A stretch of 64,000 bases of DNA from Ophiocordyceps camponoti-saundersi (nom. inval.). Taxonomy: Eukaryota; Ascomycota; Sordariomycetes; Hypocreales; Ophiocordycipitaceae. Below are positions 53,033-63,902 of the stretch, piece after piece. The notes beneath the pieces were generated by a model, which saw nothing but the letters and a program-made list of their open reading frames with translations, was not told where the DNA came from and ran no database searches. Location of the stretch: positions 150,380 through 214,379 of the forward strand of contig PDHQ01000040.1 in assembly GCA_003339415.1 (NCBI GenBank), in the 5' to 3' direction. Made by a program: the position numbers and the translations under genes. Within the stretch, counting starts at the first letter, position 1. Every line of letters starts with the position of its first letter.

Positions 53033-54640
53033 ATGGCATCAGGCAAGGACGCTTCTCCCTCATCCTCCGATTCCGTCGAGCTCAGCAACTGCAGCCGAAC
53101 TTCCGAGGCCATGATGGACGACTGCCTCGTAGCCATCCGTGGTCAGGCGCTGCCCAGTCGCCCCGATCGTCACTACGAGATCCGCCGATCGGTGATCCGC
53201 GGCATACGTTACCATGAAGACTTCGCCAACTCTCCTGAGGTGATGGAGCTATGTGAAAGCCGTGGCGATGATGGCAAGAACAAGTACAGCAGCTTCGCAA
53301 GGGCACGTCACGCGCGGCTCATCATGAGCAACGTCGTTCCCGACATAGCAGACTCTGACCAAGATCTCTTCCCCTACTGCATCTGGCACCCGGACGTGGC
53401 GTCGGAGGAGACGTATCGCGAGGTGGCGAGACGTTATCCTCGCCTGAAATATCAGGTGGGCCGAGCCTGTGCCGTCGCCGGATACACGGCCCTCTATCGG
53501 GATCTGGATCTGCTGCCGGACGTGTGCATCGCTGAAGAGGCACGAGCGGCTTCTGAAGGGCGCGACATCTTGGACGACATCATGAGTCGGCCTCTTCGCT
53601 ACGCGGTTATGGATGACTATAAGAGGGAGATACATGATGATGCGCCTCGGGCCGGTGCCGGCCTGTACGGGGACACGGCCCTGGCCTGGATGCTCAAGGC
53701 GCGGCGCAAGCCGTTCCCCTTCGACGATGAACATCACCCGGCTTACACCATGGACATCACGGAAGACGCTTGCATCGACGACCACGAATCGCCCCCGAGC
53801 CGCGACTGGCACATTACCTCAGACCAAGCCTGGCTGTTCTACAGCCCCTTGCCACATGACCTGCCAGCCGGCGTCGACAAAGACATCTTGATTCTCATGG
53901 CCGCCTTCGAGGGGAACATCGACCGCTACATCCGACTGTGCAGACCGATCATGGTATACAGCGAGGATATCTGCGTCGTCCGCGGCATCTACCACAACAC
54001 CAGCTTCGCCATGTGGGTGTCGACGCAGCTGGAGCAAGGGCGGGACAACCGATTCGAGGACGACAGCAGCTTCCACTGCGCCGTCAACGCGCGACGCATC
54101 ATGGTCAACGACCTGTCCTGGATCGATCCCGACATGTGGGAGTTACATCTCCCTTTCATGATATGGCACCCCATACAACCCACACCCACAGCCCTGCGAG
54201 AGATCAGGAAGCGAGAGCCCCGTATGAAGCTGCAGGTCGCGCACGCATGCATCGTCTGCGATTACCAGTGGCTCTGGGACGAGCTACGGGTAAGACCGAC
54301 ATATGGCCTGCTACGACAGGCGGAACGCAGCCCCAACAAGTACTACCTCAACGATCTGAGGGACTGGGAGGAGAGGGAAGGGATAGAATGGGAGCACATT
54401 GACAACCTTGACGGGGAAGTGGACATCGACCCGGAAGACCTGCGGTGTACGACGACGACTTTGGAGGGGACTACGGCCGGGATGATCTTTTGGCATGGAT
54501 TCCGTGGCGGTATTTATGATGGCTTTCAGCCGGATTCTTCTTATGTCGATCTGTTTATGTGTTCTCCGCCGAGGCTGAGGGAGGAGGCTGCTGCTCAGGA
54601 GTCTGGCTGCTTGGACCTTTTTTACCGACGAGGAGAATAG
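53033..54640 (+). CDS. orphan protein with an internal duplicated domain (535 residues)
   Basis: I recognise no function. Intronless frame starting MASGKDASPSSS, with no signal peptide. Two copies of one domain are visible. The first, about residues 90-165, has ARLIMSNVVPDIADSD, then LFPYCIWHPDVAS, RYPRLKYQVGRACAVAGY and LYRDLDLLP. The second, about 360-435, has ARRIMVNDLSWIDPDM, LPFMIWHPIQPTP, EPRMKLQVAHACIVCDY and LWDELRVRP. Conserved positions are the IWHP core, a Tyr/Lys-x-Gln-Val-x-x-Ala-Cys block and the Asp/Glu-Leu-x-x-x-Pro end. Between and after them are further IW/Asp-rich stretches. The two-domain layout and a clean 1.6 kb frame support a gene, perhaps from a lineage-expanded fungal family; it is probably intracellular. 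Confidence 0.68.
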   Translation: MASGKDASPSSSDSVELSNCSRTSEAMMDDCLVAIRGQALPSRPDRHYEIRRSVIRGIRYHEDFANSPEVMELCESRGDDGKNKYSSFARARHARLIMSNVVPDIADSDQDLFPYCIWHPDVASEETYREVARRYPRLKYQVGRACAVAGYTALYRDLDLLPDVCIAEEARAASEGRDILDDIMSRPLRYAVMDDYKREIHDDAPRAGAGLYGDTALAWMLKARRKPFPFDDEHHPAYTMDITEDACIDDHESPPSRDWHITSDQAWLFYSPLPHDLPAGVDKDILILMAAFEGNIDRYIRLCRPIMVYSEDICVVRGIYHNTSFAMWVSTQLEQGRDNRFEDDSSFHCAVNARRIMVNDLSWIDPDMWELHLPFMIWHPIQPTPTALREIRKREPRMKLQVAHACIVCDYQWLWDELRVRPTYGLLRQAERSPNKYYLNDLRDWEEREGIEWEHIDNLDGEVDIDPEDLRCTTTTLEGTTAGMIFWHGFRGGIYDGFQPDSSYVDLFMCSPPRLREEAAAQESGCLDLFYRRGE

Positions 54641-54917
54641 AAGTACGCAGGAGTGTGAAAAAGGGTGGAGATGAAAAGACTTTGATCAAGACGAGACGAG
54701 TCTGTCATTCCATATCCGACTCTCCTTGGACTCGCACTTGTCTCGAGTTCGTCGACGCATGGCTGTCGTCGACTCCAGGCGAGGAAGGGGAACTTGGCTT
54801 CGGCTACGTGCTTTACGGCATGGCGTCGTATCTACGGTGATTCTTTCTCTGATGGGGGAGTTTCAACAGTTGGGAAGAACTTGTAGTCAGTTGTGATCGA
54901 CGAGGCGATTATGAAGG

Positions 54918-55658
54918 CTATGCACTACCAGTCACGGGCCGACGCAACGGAAACCCCTGGCCCTGCTTCCAGCCAACAGCCGATCCATGCCTGTCCATAA
55001 AGCGTAAAGCAGCGTCTCCCAAACTCCCCTCAACCGCATCCGGATCTTCACTCGCGAGCAGGGCGACGTCGGCATCGGCCCTCGTCTGCGCGACGGCTCC
55101 ATCGTGCCTCTCGCCACGGTAATCCGGATTGGCGGTGAAGACTGGATGCTTATATCTCTTCTCGTTATCTCTGGCTGTTAGGTTGAAGGCGTCGCTGTGG
55201 TCTAGACGCCATGGGTTGGGTTCGGAAGAAGGGATCTGCCGCCAGCCTCGAACTGCGTCCCATGAGATTCCTCCCATGGCGACAACTTCGGATGAGGAGC
55301 CGTCAAGCACCTCGGTTAGATTTATCATGTTCGCAGTGACCTCGATCACATATACGTTTTCGTTAGGGTCGACAGTGTCGTTCACTTCCGACTGCGGGAT
55401 TTCTCTGATCGGCACATACGCTGTTGTCTTGTTTGCCGCTGAGGGATCAGCGTGTTGATTGAGGCTGTAAGTAGACGGATCGTCATAATCTGTGTTGGAC
55501 GGGGGATAAAATCCGCCTGCATTTCTGACTTCTTCTGGACTCCTCGCGTCTTTGTGGAAGATATAGCCGATTGGCTCAGTCTCGTCCGCCTGGCATCCCG
55601 CAAGAAGGGCGATGAAGACGAGGATGGCGGATAGGGCTCGGCATGGACGGAGCGACAT
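54918..55658 (-). CDS. heat-labile-enterotoxin-A-like secreted protein, key residues missing
   Basis: Intronless frame of 246 residues with a signal peptide (about 1-24). The mature start has the block DARSPEEVRNAGGF, and residues 124-131 read EVVAMGGI followed by SWDAVRGW; these match two conserved regions of the enterotoxin alpha-subunit family (ADP-ribosyltransferases), widespread in entomopathogenic and nematophagous Hypocreales. The catalytic residues do not match: the first-strand arginine position is His35, the Ser-Thr-Ser strand reads Val82-Pro83-Ile84, and the first Glu of the Glu-x-Glu pair is Ser122 with only Glu124 kept. The protein is therefore probably inactive as a transferase, or has changed function. 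The frame is intact, with no stop or frameshift. It starts just downstream of a CA/TA microsatellite. Confidence 0.72.
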   Translation of the reverse strand: MSLRPCRALSAILVFIALLAGCQADETEPIGYIFHKDARSPEEVRNAGGFYPPSNTDYDDPSTYSLNQHADPSAANKTTAYVPIREIPQSEVNDTVDPNENVYVIEVTANMINLTEVLDGSSSEVVAMGGISWDAVRGWRQIPSSEPNPWRLDHSDAFNLTARDNEKRYKHPVFTANPDYRGERHDGAVAQTRADADVALLASEDPDAVEGSLGDAALRFMDRHGSAVGWKQGQGFPLRRPVTGSA

Positions 55659-55712
55659 GTTGGGCAGGACGTCGGTATATGTATTGGGCTATGGTTACGA
55701 ATGAAGACTCAG

Positions 55713-55727
55713 ACACACACACACACT

Positions 55728-55766
<39 letters not shown>
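55713..55766. repeat. compound CA/AT microsatellite
   Basis: CA repeat of about seven units, a short CTCGC gap, then about 18 AT units, 55-100 bases before the enterotoxin-like start codon on the minus strand. Confidence 0.85.
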
Positions 55767-55769
<3 letters not shown>

Positions 55770-57187
55770 TGTCTTGCCATGGCTCTATATTCCCAACACG
55801 AAGCTGGCATGCCCCTACTTAACGAACTACTGCCGCAGGATTCAGACGAGGGAGTCTTGATACGAGCATATTTGACTCTGAGTGCATCGCTCACGATAGT
55901 GGATGCCTGTAAATACCCGTCGGAAACACACTGCCGATAGTGTTGCCCCTCGGAATTACTATCCTAGGCTCGCCTACTTCTAGCCTGTGCAAGAATTAAG
56001 AGGCAAAGTATTAGAGGCGTTGCATTAGCTGACGGAAATGAGCGACTCTGGGTCGAGGAGCTTGTGAATATGATGCCGATGAGGTATATGTATGAGGATG
56101 TAACAGCCAACCTCTGGCAAGGGGGAGGATATCTATACATGGAGGCAGAGCTGCAATGTCTGGAGGAGGAAGAGTTGGTATTAGTATATAGTCCTAACAT
56201 AGCTCTCTACATCAGCCATGTGTGTATTGTATGTATGTCTGATGAACCGATGCTATATCGGTCATCTCATAGGCATGTCAACGACACATGCATACCTGTT
56301 GGGGGTTATCACATGACCAGCACTCACGTGACTTTGTCTATGCCCCCTTTCCTTCTCATTCCCCCCTTGGCTTGGCAGCCTAGCTTCTAGCTCTTCTTCA
56401 TTCTGCCTTCGATCTATACCAAGAGAAGAGCTAAGAACGAGTAGAGAGACGGGGGCGAGGGGAGGAAAAGAGAACTCGGTGAAGTGACGTGACGTATGCA
56501 TGTAAGTTACAGGGATGAGCCGTGTGTTGTGTTCAGTCCCTGATCGATCCATGACTCTATACATAGGTATGTATGTACGGATGCAGCCTTGCAGTATGCC
56601 TAACTGTATGCTTAAATTCTACTCCATTTTTCCCACTCTTGGCCTCCATAACGGTCGAGCAACCGATGACGTCCTGGTGTTCTCTCTAAGGACTAAAATA
56701 GCTTCTGCTCTGATCAATGCCTGGTTATCGAGCCTGACTCGGATGTCTGCGAGGAGTGATGACGACGGCCTACAGAGTCGGGCGTCGATCGGCTGAGCCC
56801 GGGGCTGAAGCGATTCTATAAGTAAAGTCTTCGTGAGAAGGAGAAGAAGGCAGCTGCTGCCTCTATGGATCGAGATGGAGCAAACAACTCGGACCGTATC
56901 ATCCTTTTCTACTGCTCATGTACTAAGAATGGCATTTTACTCACGATTCGTTAACAACTATTATTAAAGCCATTTCATTGATTCCGTAACAAACTCAGCC
57001 GCAGTGCTAAGTTCTATTCCGGATAGAGTGGTGGACTCTTTGGGGTGACTCGTGGCTCTGGCTATTTTCGTCCGGGATTCCATGTCTATCATGATCCATG
57101 ATTCCACAGTCATTTATCCGTCATTCGACATCTATTTTCGCCTAAACCTGCGTTTCTGCTTTCGTGCACATCGTCCGGGGCCCCAAA

Positions 57188-57195
57188 TATAAATA
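57188..57195 (+). promoter_or_regulatory. TATA box of the M43 protease gene
   Basis: TATAAATA, 98 bases before the chosen ATG at 57286. The position supports that start and argues against the ATG at 57220, which would leave almost no leader. Confidence 0.5.
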
Positions 57196-57285
57196 AGTAT
57201 GTGAGAACTCGTCTTATTGATGTCGATCCCCCTTTCAACCACTCGCCATCTGCCACGCAACAGTGATCTACAGTCCATCGTTACA

Positions 57286-59030
57286 ATGCTTCTTCCAACG
57301 CTCGCTCTCCTTTTTGGCGCTTTAGTTGTCGCGGTCGAGGGGCAGTCTGTCGCACTTCCAGAGCCAGGAGATGGACATCTGACGGGGTGCGGGACTAATA
57401 ACCCAAGTCCAGACGTGATTGCCGAACTAGAACAGCTTCTCAACGGCGGTATTCAAGGAAAGTTGGCTCCCATCAATAAAGGTCCGATCAGTATAGAGAC
57501 CTATGTTCACGTCGTGGCGCCGGATGAGCAACAGAAGCAAAGCTTTGTTAGCGTAAGTGAGACGCTGCGTCCAGTTCGATCGAGGTTACATATTAACTTG
57601 GATGGGCAGAATGATACTATCGAAAAGCAGATCAACGTCCTCAATCAGCTCTATCGTCCTGCCAATATTAATTTCGCCCTCAAGGCCATCGACAGGGTAG
57701 CCAACGGGGAATGGACCAAAGCCGGCGATGAGGCCGGGATGAAGAGGGCACTTCACAAGGGCGACTACACTACGCTCAACATATATCTTGTGACGGAGAT
57801 TGCCCCTGACATCTTTGGAAGAGCAACGTTTCCCTTCCCGATCAAGGCAGGTCTCAATTATAAATGGCGTCCATCCGAGGAGGAGATTCTACTTGACGGC
57901 ATCTACGTGGCGGCATTTACTCTGCCGGGATCCGGATCACACGTTCACGACAGTGGCAGCGTGGTTTGGACTCTCAACTCTGTGGGAGCGACTGCAGCTC
58001 ACGAAGTTGGCCACTGGCTAGGCCTCCTTCACACCTTTACGGATTATGCAAGCCTCCCGCCCAGCGTTCCGAGGACGTTGCCGAGTATATGCAGCACCAT
58101 TGGAGACGGCATTGATGACACGCCTCCGCACCTTGTCATTCCCGACTTTAGAGGATTCAAGGGATGTCCAGCCGCGAGGCTGAATTGCAATGAGAACCCC
58201 AGAAGACGCATATGCACGGAAGTCGCTGGATTGGGTCAAGCTTTCCAGGCGCCCGATACCTGCGAAGACGGCACCGCCGATCCCGTCACCAACATCATGA
58301 CCTATAACCTGGAGTAAGTGCCCGGGTCCCTAAATGGACCCTGAGTTTCACTAACGAGGTTCATAGGGTATGTCTGAAGGACATGACGCGGGGCCAGATA
58401 GAGCGGATGCGCCGAGTCTACAACGACATCCGCCTCGCCAGCAAGCCAACCAAGGCATGCGGGGGAAAACCCTCGCCCGGGCAGCGACCGAGCCAAGCTG
58501 AGCCCATCGCTGGACAGCAACAACCTGGAGCCGGCAATCTTGACTGCAGGAAATTCCGTTTTCCAGAAAAGATTCCAGAAACAGGAATAAGCGAGGCGGC
58601 GTGCAATGATGTCAATGACCGGGAGTCGTGTGTCGAGTGCAAGAACCTGTTCAAGAACCTCGACTGCATCCATGACTACTTCAGGGGATTCACAACATGC
58701 TCGAGACACATCGGATCCAACTGTGACGAGTGCGTCAGTCGTTTTGCGACTGAAGAAACCTCGCCCGGGCAGCAGCCGAGCCAAGACGAGCCCATCGGTG
58801 GACAGAAAAAACCTACAGCCCACGGTCTCAACTGTAGGAAATACCGCTTTCCAGGAAAGCCCGTGACCCACGTAGCGTGCGAAGATGCCGATGACCGGAA
58901 GTCGTGTCTTGAGTGCCAGGATCTGTTCCTGGAGCTCGGCTGCATCCACGACTACTTCAGGGGATTTGGAGCATGCGTGAAAGAGATCGGAACTCACTGT
59001 CAGGAGTGCGTCCGTCGTTTTAAGACTTAA
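57286..59030 (+). CDS. secreted M43 metalloprotease with two eight-Cys C-terminal modules
   Basis: Two exons, 57286-58313 and 58367-59030, join in phase to 563 residues. The ATG at 57286 gives a clean signal peptide (MLLPTLALLFGALVVAVEG). The catalytic core has HEVGHWLGLLHTF, the HExxHxxGxxH zinc site from His239, and a Met-turn NIMTY at Met338, as in pappalysin-like fungal extracellular metalloproteases (M43B). The usual end of such enzymes is near residue 374. Here about 190 residues follow: two Pro/Gln-rich linkers (SPGQ.PSQ.EPI.GQ) each leading to a module of about 68 residues with eight cysteines and the shared core CIHDYFRGF. From the second Cys onward the spacing is identical in both (8, 2, 8, 10, 7, 2). 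The modules may bind substrate or wall polymers. Likely extracellular, degrading host or environmental protein. Confidence 0.85.
58471..59030 (+). repeat. tandem duplication of linker plus eight-Cys module
   Basis: Unit 1 (about 58471-58757) and unit 2 (about 58759-59030) encode linker plus module. The first cysteines lie at 58545 and 58833, 288 bases apart. Similarity is strong in protein and visible in DNA, with a four-codon length difference before the second cysteine. Confidence 0.8.
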
Positions 59031-59312
59031 CTGTGCTTGTGGCCATCCGGCTCTAGTATGCCTCGAGGTAGGGAGGCCAGTGGCTCTACTCAAGCCGTTA
59101 CGTCGTCGTCGTCCAAGTTACGGGATTAGAGTGAGGGGAGGAGTTGACAGGTCATGAGGGGAAATCTTTACATGGAATACAGGCAACATAGGTATACAGA
59201 CAGTGAGTGAATCGTAGTATTTACTAGAAGTCTAGAATACATACATCCACTCCCAAGATGCTCTCATCAAAAAAATGCAATCATCAACCATGAATGTAGA
59301 AGGGCAAGCCAA

Positions 59313-61286
59313 TCAGGCCATGAGAACCTGAAGGCCAGCAACGAAAACCAACCCCGTCAAGCTCAAGGCCATCCTCGAAGCACCGCCAGCCGAGACCATC
59401 GGACCGAACGGGCCGTCGGTCGAGGTGGTGGTGGTGGTGCGGTTGGCGATGAGCGTTTGGCCGCTGTGGGCTGGGGCTTCATCGCCAGAAGGAAGTGTGG
59501 CGAGGGCGACGTTTTGAACTTTGGATGTGGTCATTTCTTTCTCCGTGATGGTGGTGGTGCTTGTTTGGACCTCGGTGATTGTCTTGTCGGCGCAGTAGGG
59601 GGCGTTTGTCGTCGTCGCGGGTTGAAGACTGGTGGTGTACGGTGAGTCGTTGTTGGTCGTTGTCGGTTGCGAGCTTAGCTCCGCCTCTAGCGAGGAGGAC
59701 GAGGACGGCGACGATGACGACACTGACGATGATGACGAGACACGGCTAGCCTCGACACAATCGGTTCCCGAGCACGTCACGGCGCCATCCAAAGCGGAAG
59801 AGACCACGCGCACCGTCGAGATGGTGTTCGATGTCTCGGTGACGGTCTCCTCCGTGTCTGAGAGCACCGTCGATGAAGGAGGCTGAGCCGTTTGAGACAC
59901 CGGGCAGGCAGAGGTGTAGATCGGCGACGTCTCCGTCACGGCCTGCCGCTGGAGCGAGCAAGCGGCCACATCCGAAGGACAGACGGTCGTGACGGTACCG
60001 GTCTGGACGGTAGTGCCGCTGACGGTCGTCGTCGTCGTCGTCTGCGACATGACCGAGGCAGTGCTGTAGATAGACTCAACCAACGGGCTGCTGCTACTGC
60101 TAACGGTCGTCACCACAGCAGAGACAGCAGGCGAGACATCAGGCCCGCAGCCAGCCTGCAAGGCATCCAAGACATGACGAAGAAACGTCTTCCCATCATC
60201 GCCGACGTTCTCAGCAGCACGCTTCAGATCCCACAGCGAGATGCCGCCAAAGTTCTTCCTATCCTTGTACTTGCACACCAGCTTCTTCACCTCATCGGGA
60301 CCGACGTATCCGCTACCAGCAGCCAAAGGGGCGCCAGGAAGGCCGATGAAGAGCTTGGCCTCCTTGCTCTTCTCCGTCTGAGCTACGAGATTCACCCAGT
60401 CGTCGAGGTTGAAGGCGTCGCTGGCGGTGTTGTTGGCGATGGCGTCGCAGACTGGGTTGTTGTAGAATTGGATGAAGAGCGCGTCGAAGGCGGCCTTTTG
60501 GATCATGCCTCGCATCTGGAAGTATTCCGGGTTGGTTGGGCACTGGGGGGCGCCTGTGATGAGCATCTTGCTGTCGAGGGCGCGGAGTTTGTTGATCATG
60601 GCGATGTACGGTTCGTTGTCTGCTTCAGCATTAGCGGAGAACGTCACTCGTGATGAGAGAAAGGGGAAAGGGGAATGAAGCATACCAAGCATGGCCTCGA
60701 TATCAAAATCAAACCCATCAACGGCAACATGTCCCTCAGCTCCCCCATCAAAAGGACGAGGCCCCTTCCAATGATCAGAAAAGGGCCCGAAAGCACCGTA
60801 GAGAAAGTCTGCGAAATCCTCTCCATTCTTTCCCGACGTCACCTTGTAATCGCTCGAGCTATCCTCTGCGCTGCTGGGCTTCCTGTACTCGCCGCCGATG
60901 CTGAGGATGACCTTTACGCCCTTGGCCTGGCAGTAGGGGATATCCCTCTTGATGGACTCGCAGTTCTTGAGCAGCTGCGACGCGGCGCCCGACTGGCCGG
61001 GGAACGTGCCGGCCCAGCAGTGACTGGCGAAGTTGAGTCCCGGGAAGCCAGAGGAGGACCTGTCGTTTTCCGGGGCCATGTTGACGAAGCCGAGGGTGGC
61101 GTAGTTGATTCCGCTGTCGCAAAAGGTGCGTAGGTCTGGGCCTGAGGTTTGTCCCTGAGAGAAGGGGGGGGGGGGGTCAGTTGAGGGATTGCGTTTCATG
61201 AGGGAGAGGGGGGATATTGAACGAACCCAGTAGCCGGCGAGGGCACCGTAGGCGGCGGTGGTGATGTTGGCGAGAGCCATAACCAT
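59313..61286 (-). CDS. GPI-anchored class III chitinase (GH18)
   Basis: Three exons on the minus strand, 61286-61227, 61154-60686 and 60619-59313, join in phase to 611 residues. A short hydrophobic N terminus (MVMALANITTAAYGALA) probably acts as signal peptide; an upstream exon is possible. GH18 motifs include LAGYWGQTSG over intron 1, KVILSIGGEYRK and the catalytic DGFDFDIE at about 166-173, just before intron 2. From about residue 330 a Ser/Thr-rich region of about 260 residues, likely O-glycosylated, leads to a small residue cluster and the hydrophobic tail SLTGLVFVAGLQVLMA, a GPI signal. Such chitinases remodel the fungus's own wall and may also act on external chitin. The catalytic acid Glu is present, so it is expected to be active, unlike the decayed LysM chitinase nearby. 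Confidence 0.88.
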   Translation of the reverse strand: MVMALANITTAAYGALAGYWVRSISPLSLMKRNPSTDPPPPFSQGQTSGPDLRTFCDSGINYATLGFVNMAPENDRSSSGFPGLNFASHCWAGTFPGQSGAASQLLKNCESIKRDIPYCQAKGVKVILSIGGEYRKPSSAEDSSSDYKVTSGKNGEDFADFLYGAFGPFSDHWKGPRPFDGGAEGHVAVDGFDFDIEAMLGMLHSPFPFLSSRVTFSANAEADNEPYIAMINKLRALDSKMLITGAPQCPTNPEYFQMRGMIQKAAFDALFIQFYNNPVCDAIANNTASDAFNLDDWVNLVAQTEKSKEAKLFIGLPGAPLAAGSGYVGPDEVKKLVCKYKDRKNFGGISLWDLKRAAENVGDDGKTFLRHVLDALQAGCGPDVSPAVSAVVTTVSSSSSPLVESIYSTASVMSQTTTTTTVSGTTVQTGTVTTVCPSDVAACSLQRQAVTETSPIYTSACPVSQTAQPPSSTVLSDTEETVTETSNTISTVRVVSSALDGAVTCSGTDCVEASRVSSSSSVSSSSPSSSSSLEAELSSQPTTTNNDSPYTTSLQPATTTNAPYCADKTITEVQTSTTTITEKEMTTSKVQNVALATLPSGDEAPAHSGQTLIANRTTTTTSTDGPFGPMVSAGGASRMALSLTGLVFVAGLQVLMA

Positions 61287-63867
61287 GTTGTTTGTTTCGG
61301 TAGGGAAGGGTGAGATGTCGATGTGAAGAGTTTTTTTTTGGGGGGTGATAAAGGAAAGGAAGAAAAACAGCGAAGATAGAAAAGAAGGGAGATGAAGTTT
61401 TGTATGGTAAAGGAAAAATTTAGAAGTGGTGGTAATGACTGAAAGAAGGTGGCAGCTGTCAAGCTGGATAACTCAACAACTATGTACTTGCAAGAAAATG
61501 GATGCAAAAATATATATATCTGCTCTACTTAGGCGCCGGGCCGTTTACCGTGACGAAGAGAAGGTGCAGTGAATAAGTGACAGAAGGGAAAAGAGATATA
61601 CGGAAGATGAGAGAGTGAGAGGAAGAGAAAGGAGGTGACGCACTGATCATGTTGTGGTCTTTTTTTTTTTCCTTTTTTTTTCCCTTTATATTTGCGATGA
61701 TTTCTCTCCTTCTCTTATTCGCCGGCTTCAGGATGAGCAAATTGGATAGATAGACGGTACGGCTGGGAGACGTGGTGGGCATGGCTGCGTTCTATACGTT
61801 TGGAGCAGGGGTGAGTCGGTTGTTGCGACATGGCTGGGTAGATGTAGTATGGAGGTATGCGTGTATGAATGGAGAATCAGGCATCAGTGATGGGTAGGAA
61901 TATGGGAGTTACGAAAAGGAGAGGTTGATGGAGGTTGATGTGAGGGTGGTGAGTGGCTTATCCTTTGTTGAGGTATTGTTTACAGATGTTGGTCGTCAAG
62001 AAGCTATTCATTACACTATAGACAGAGCAGTTTATGTAGACAGAAGATGTTGAACCTCACGATGGATAAAATATAGATGTATGGATGTTAATATCTAGGT
62101 ATGTTGCAGTCTCACCGGCATTAAAGTACACGTCGTATGTACGCATGTTACAGCTATATTACAACCTGCATACATGGCAGGTAAAATCACCCACAACCAT
62201 CCATGTTTCAGATGAAGCCGATCCCGCCAAACTGACACCTCTTTACACCACATCCCTGCAGGAGATTACATACAGGCGGGCAAAAAAAAAAAGAAACCAT
62301 GTCATAGCTTCTAAGCGGCTCATGTAAAAAAGCACGGATCATACGACGCTCCAAGAAGACGAGAGTCGAAATGAATTGATGAGTAAAAGAGAAGAAGAAC
62401 GGGAGATGAGAAGGGGAGAGTTGACGGGCTCTCGATTTAGCTGCAGCCGTTTGGCGATGTTCTCATCTGGTTGAAACGAGATTGCAAAGGAGAGACAGAG
62501 TTGAAGAAATGTCTCTCGATTTTTTCCCTTCTTTTTCAAGCTGAGATCTCTCTTATATGTCCTCTTTTCTTCTTGTTTCCTTTTTGCCGGACGCAGCTGC
62601 ATGTACATATCTATGAATATACAAGGTCAAGGGTTTAAAATGATAGTGTTGAGGTCACCCATTCTCTTCCCTCTCAGCGCAGAGTAAGTACAAGTCTTTG
62701 AAGAAAAGTCATCTCTCAGCAAATGATTATTTTCTTCCATCATCGTCATCTTCTTTAAAAAAAAAACTCTCAATTCCCTCTTCCCTCATACATAAAAACG
62801 TCCCTATCCAGCCCGCCCCAAAGACACATCGTCGACAGGTCTGAGATGGCGGCGAGTCAAGAAAGAAAAGAGTGTATGCAGTCAGGTCAGGTGACGAACA
62901 CAGCATAGATGAGGTAAGCACCACACAGAACAGACGAACCCCCCACTTTTTTTCCTCGTTCGCTTTCTCTTTCGGGCCGGAGCTCGCATGCCGGTCACGG
63001 AACGGCTGCCCCGGCGACGGGCGAGCGAGAGATGGATTGGGGGGTTGGATGTGAAATTACAATATGAGTGTCTTGAGAATTGTTGTTTCTTTTCTCAGAG
63101 GCTTTTGATTGTCTTTTTTTTTTCTTTTTCTCATCTTGATGAGCTTGAGTTGCGGCTGTTGAGTATCGTTGCCTTGTATGTGGTGAGTAAACGGAACCCT
63201 TTTCTTTCAACCATGATTCATCCACTATTACAACCCGCCATTAATCCATACAAGAACACAAGATGGATTACAAGATCGATTAGATAGTTGTTCCCAGTCT
63301 CTCAAGTAACAAAAAGAAGTCACAACGTATGTAAAGAGGACATCAACAGTAGACAGCGCAGACATCTACACTTCCCTCTCACCCCCTCACTCTCTCAAAA
63401 AAAACAACATTGATTCACTTACATACATACGATCAAAAACGATGAACAGATTCCCAATCATCTCTCTCTCTCCTCATCTAAAACATGGTTATAGCCTATG
63501 GGCTGCATGTAGCCTCTGTTTTAGAGCATGAACAACCCCCCCCCCCCATATCTTTCTCACTCACTCTCTTTCTCTCCCCACACAAACCCCCCATCGCATT
63601 CCAAGCATACCAATACCCGGCTGCGCCTAGAATGCTACAACTGAGGAATGTCCAAATCAACATCCGTCCAAGGCTCTCTTTTTTTTTCGCCCCCCCAATT
63701 TTTTTTCTTCTCTCTCTCTCTCTTTCTTGATTGTCTCACGCATGAGGAGCAAGACCTTACACGCCCCTCCCCCCCCCCCTCTTCTCTTTCAGCCAGAGAA
63801 AGGTGACGAAGGTGGTTGTGGTCTGGTGGTATATCATGCCTTGTTGGCTCGCCTCCTCATCCTTGCG

Positions 63868-63868
<1 letters not shown>
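61287..63868. other. gene-free flank with homopolymer runs
   Basis: About 2.6 kb with T, A and C homopolymers and pyrimidine-rich tracts, including C runs near 63538-63547 and 63768-63778. The first part is the promoter and leader of the GPI chitinase, with a TA-rich element at 61511-61520. No gene or RNA is supported. Confidence 0.5.
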
Positions 63869-63901
<33 letters not shown>

Positions 63902-63902
63902 C

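Larger units (their letters stand above)
55659..57285. other. intergenic region with CA and TA microsatellites
   Basis: About 1.6 kb shared by the divergent enterotoxin-like and protease genes. A CA tract at about 55713-55726 runs into a TA tract at 55731-55766. A TATA box for the protease lies at the far end. No further gene was seen. Confidence 0.5.

Noticed and set aside
58302..59093. 263-residue minus-strand frame with internal repeat
   Set aside because: Its repeat only mirrors the duplicated eight-Cys module coded on the plus strand.
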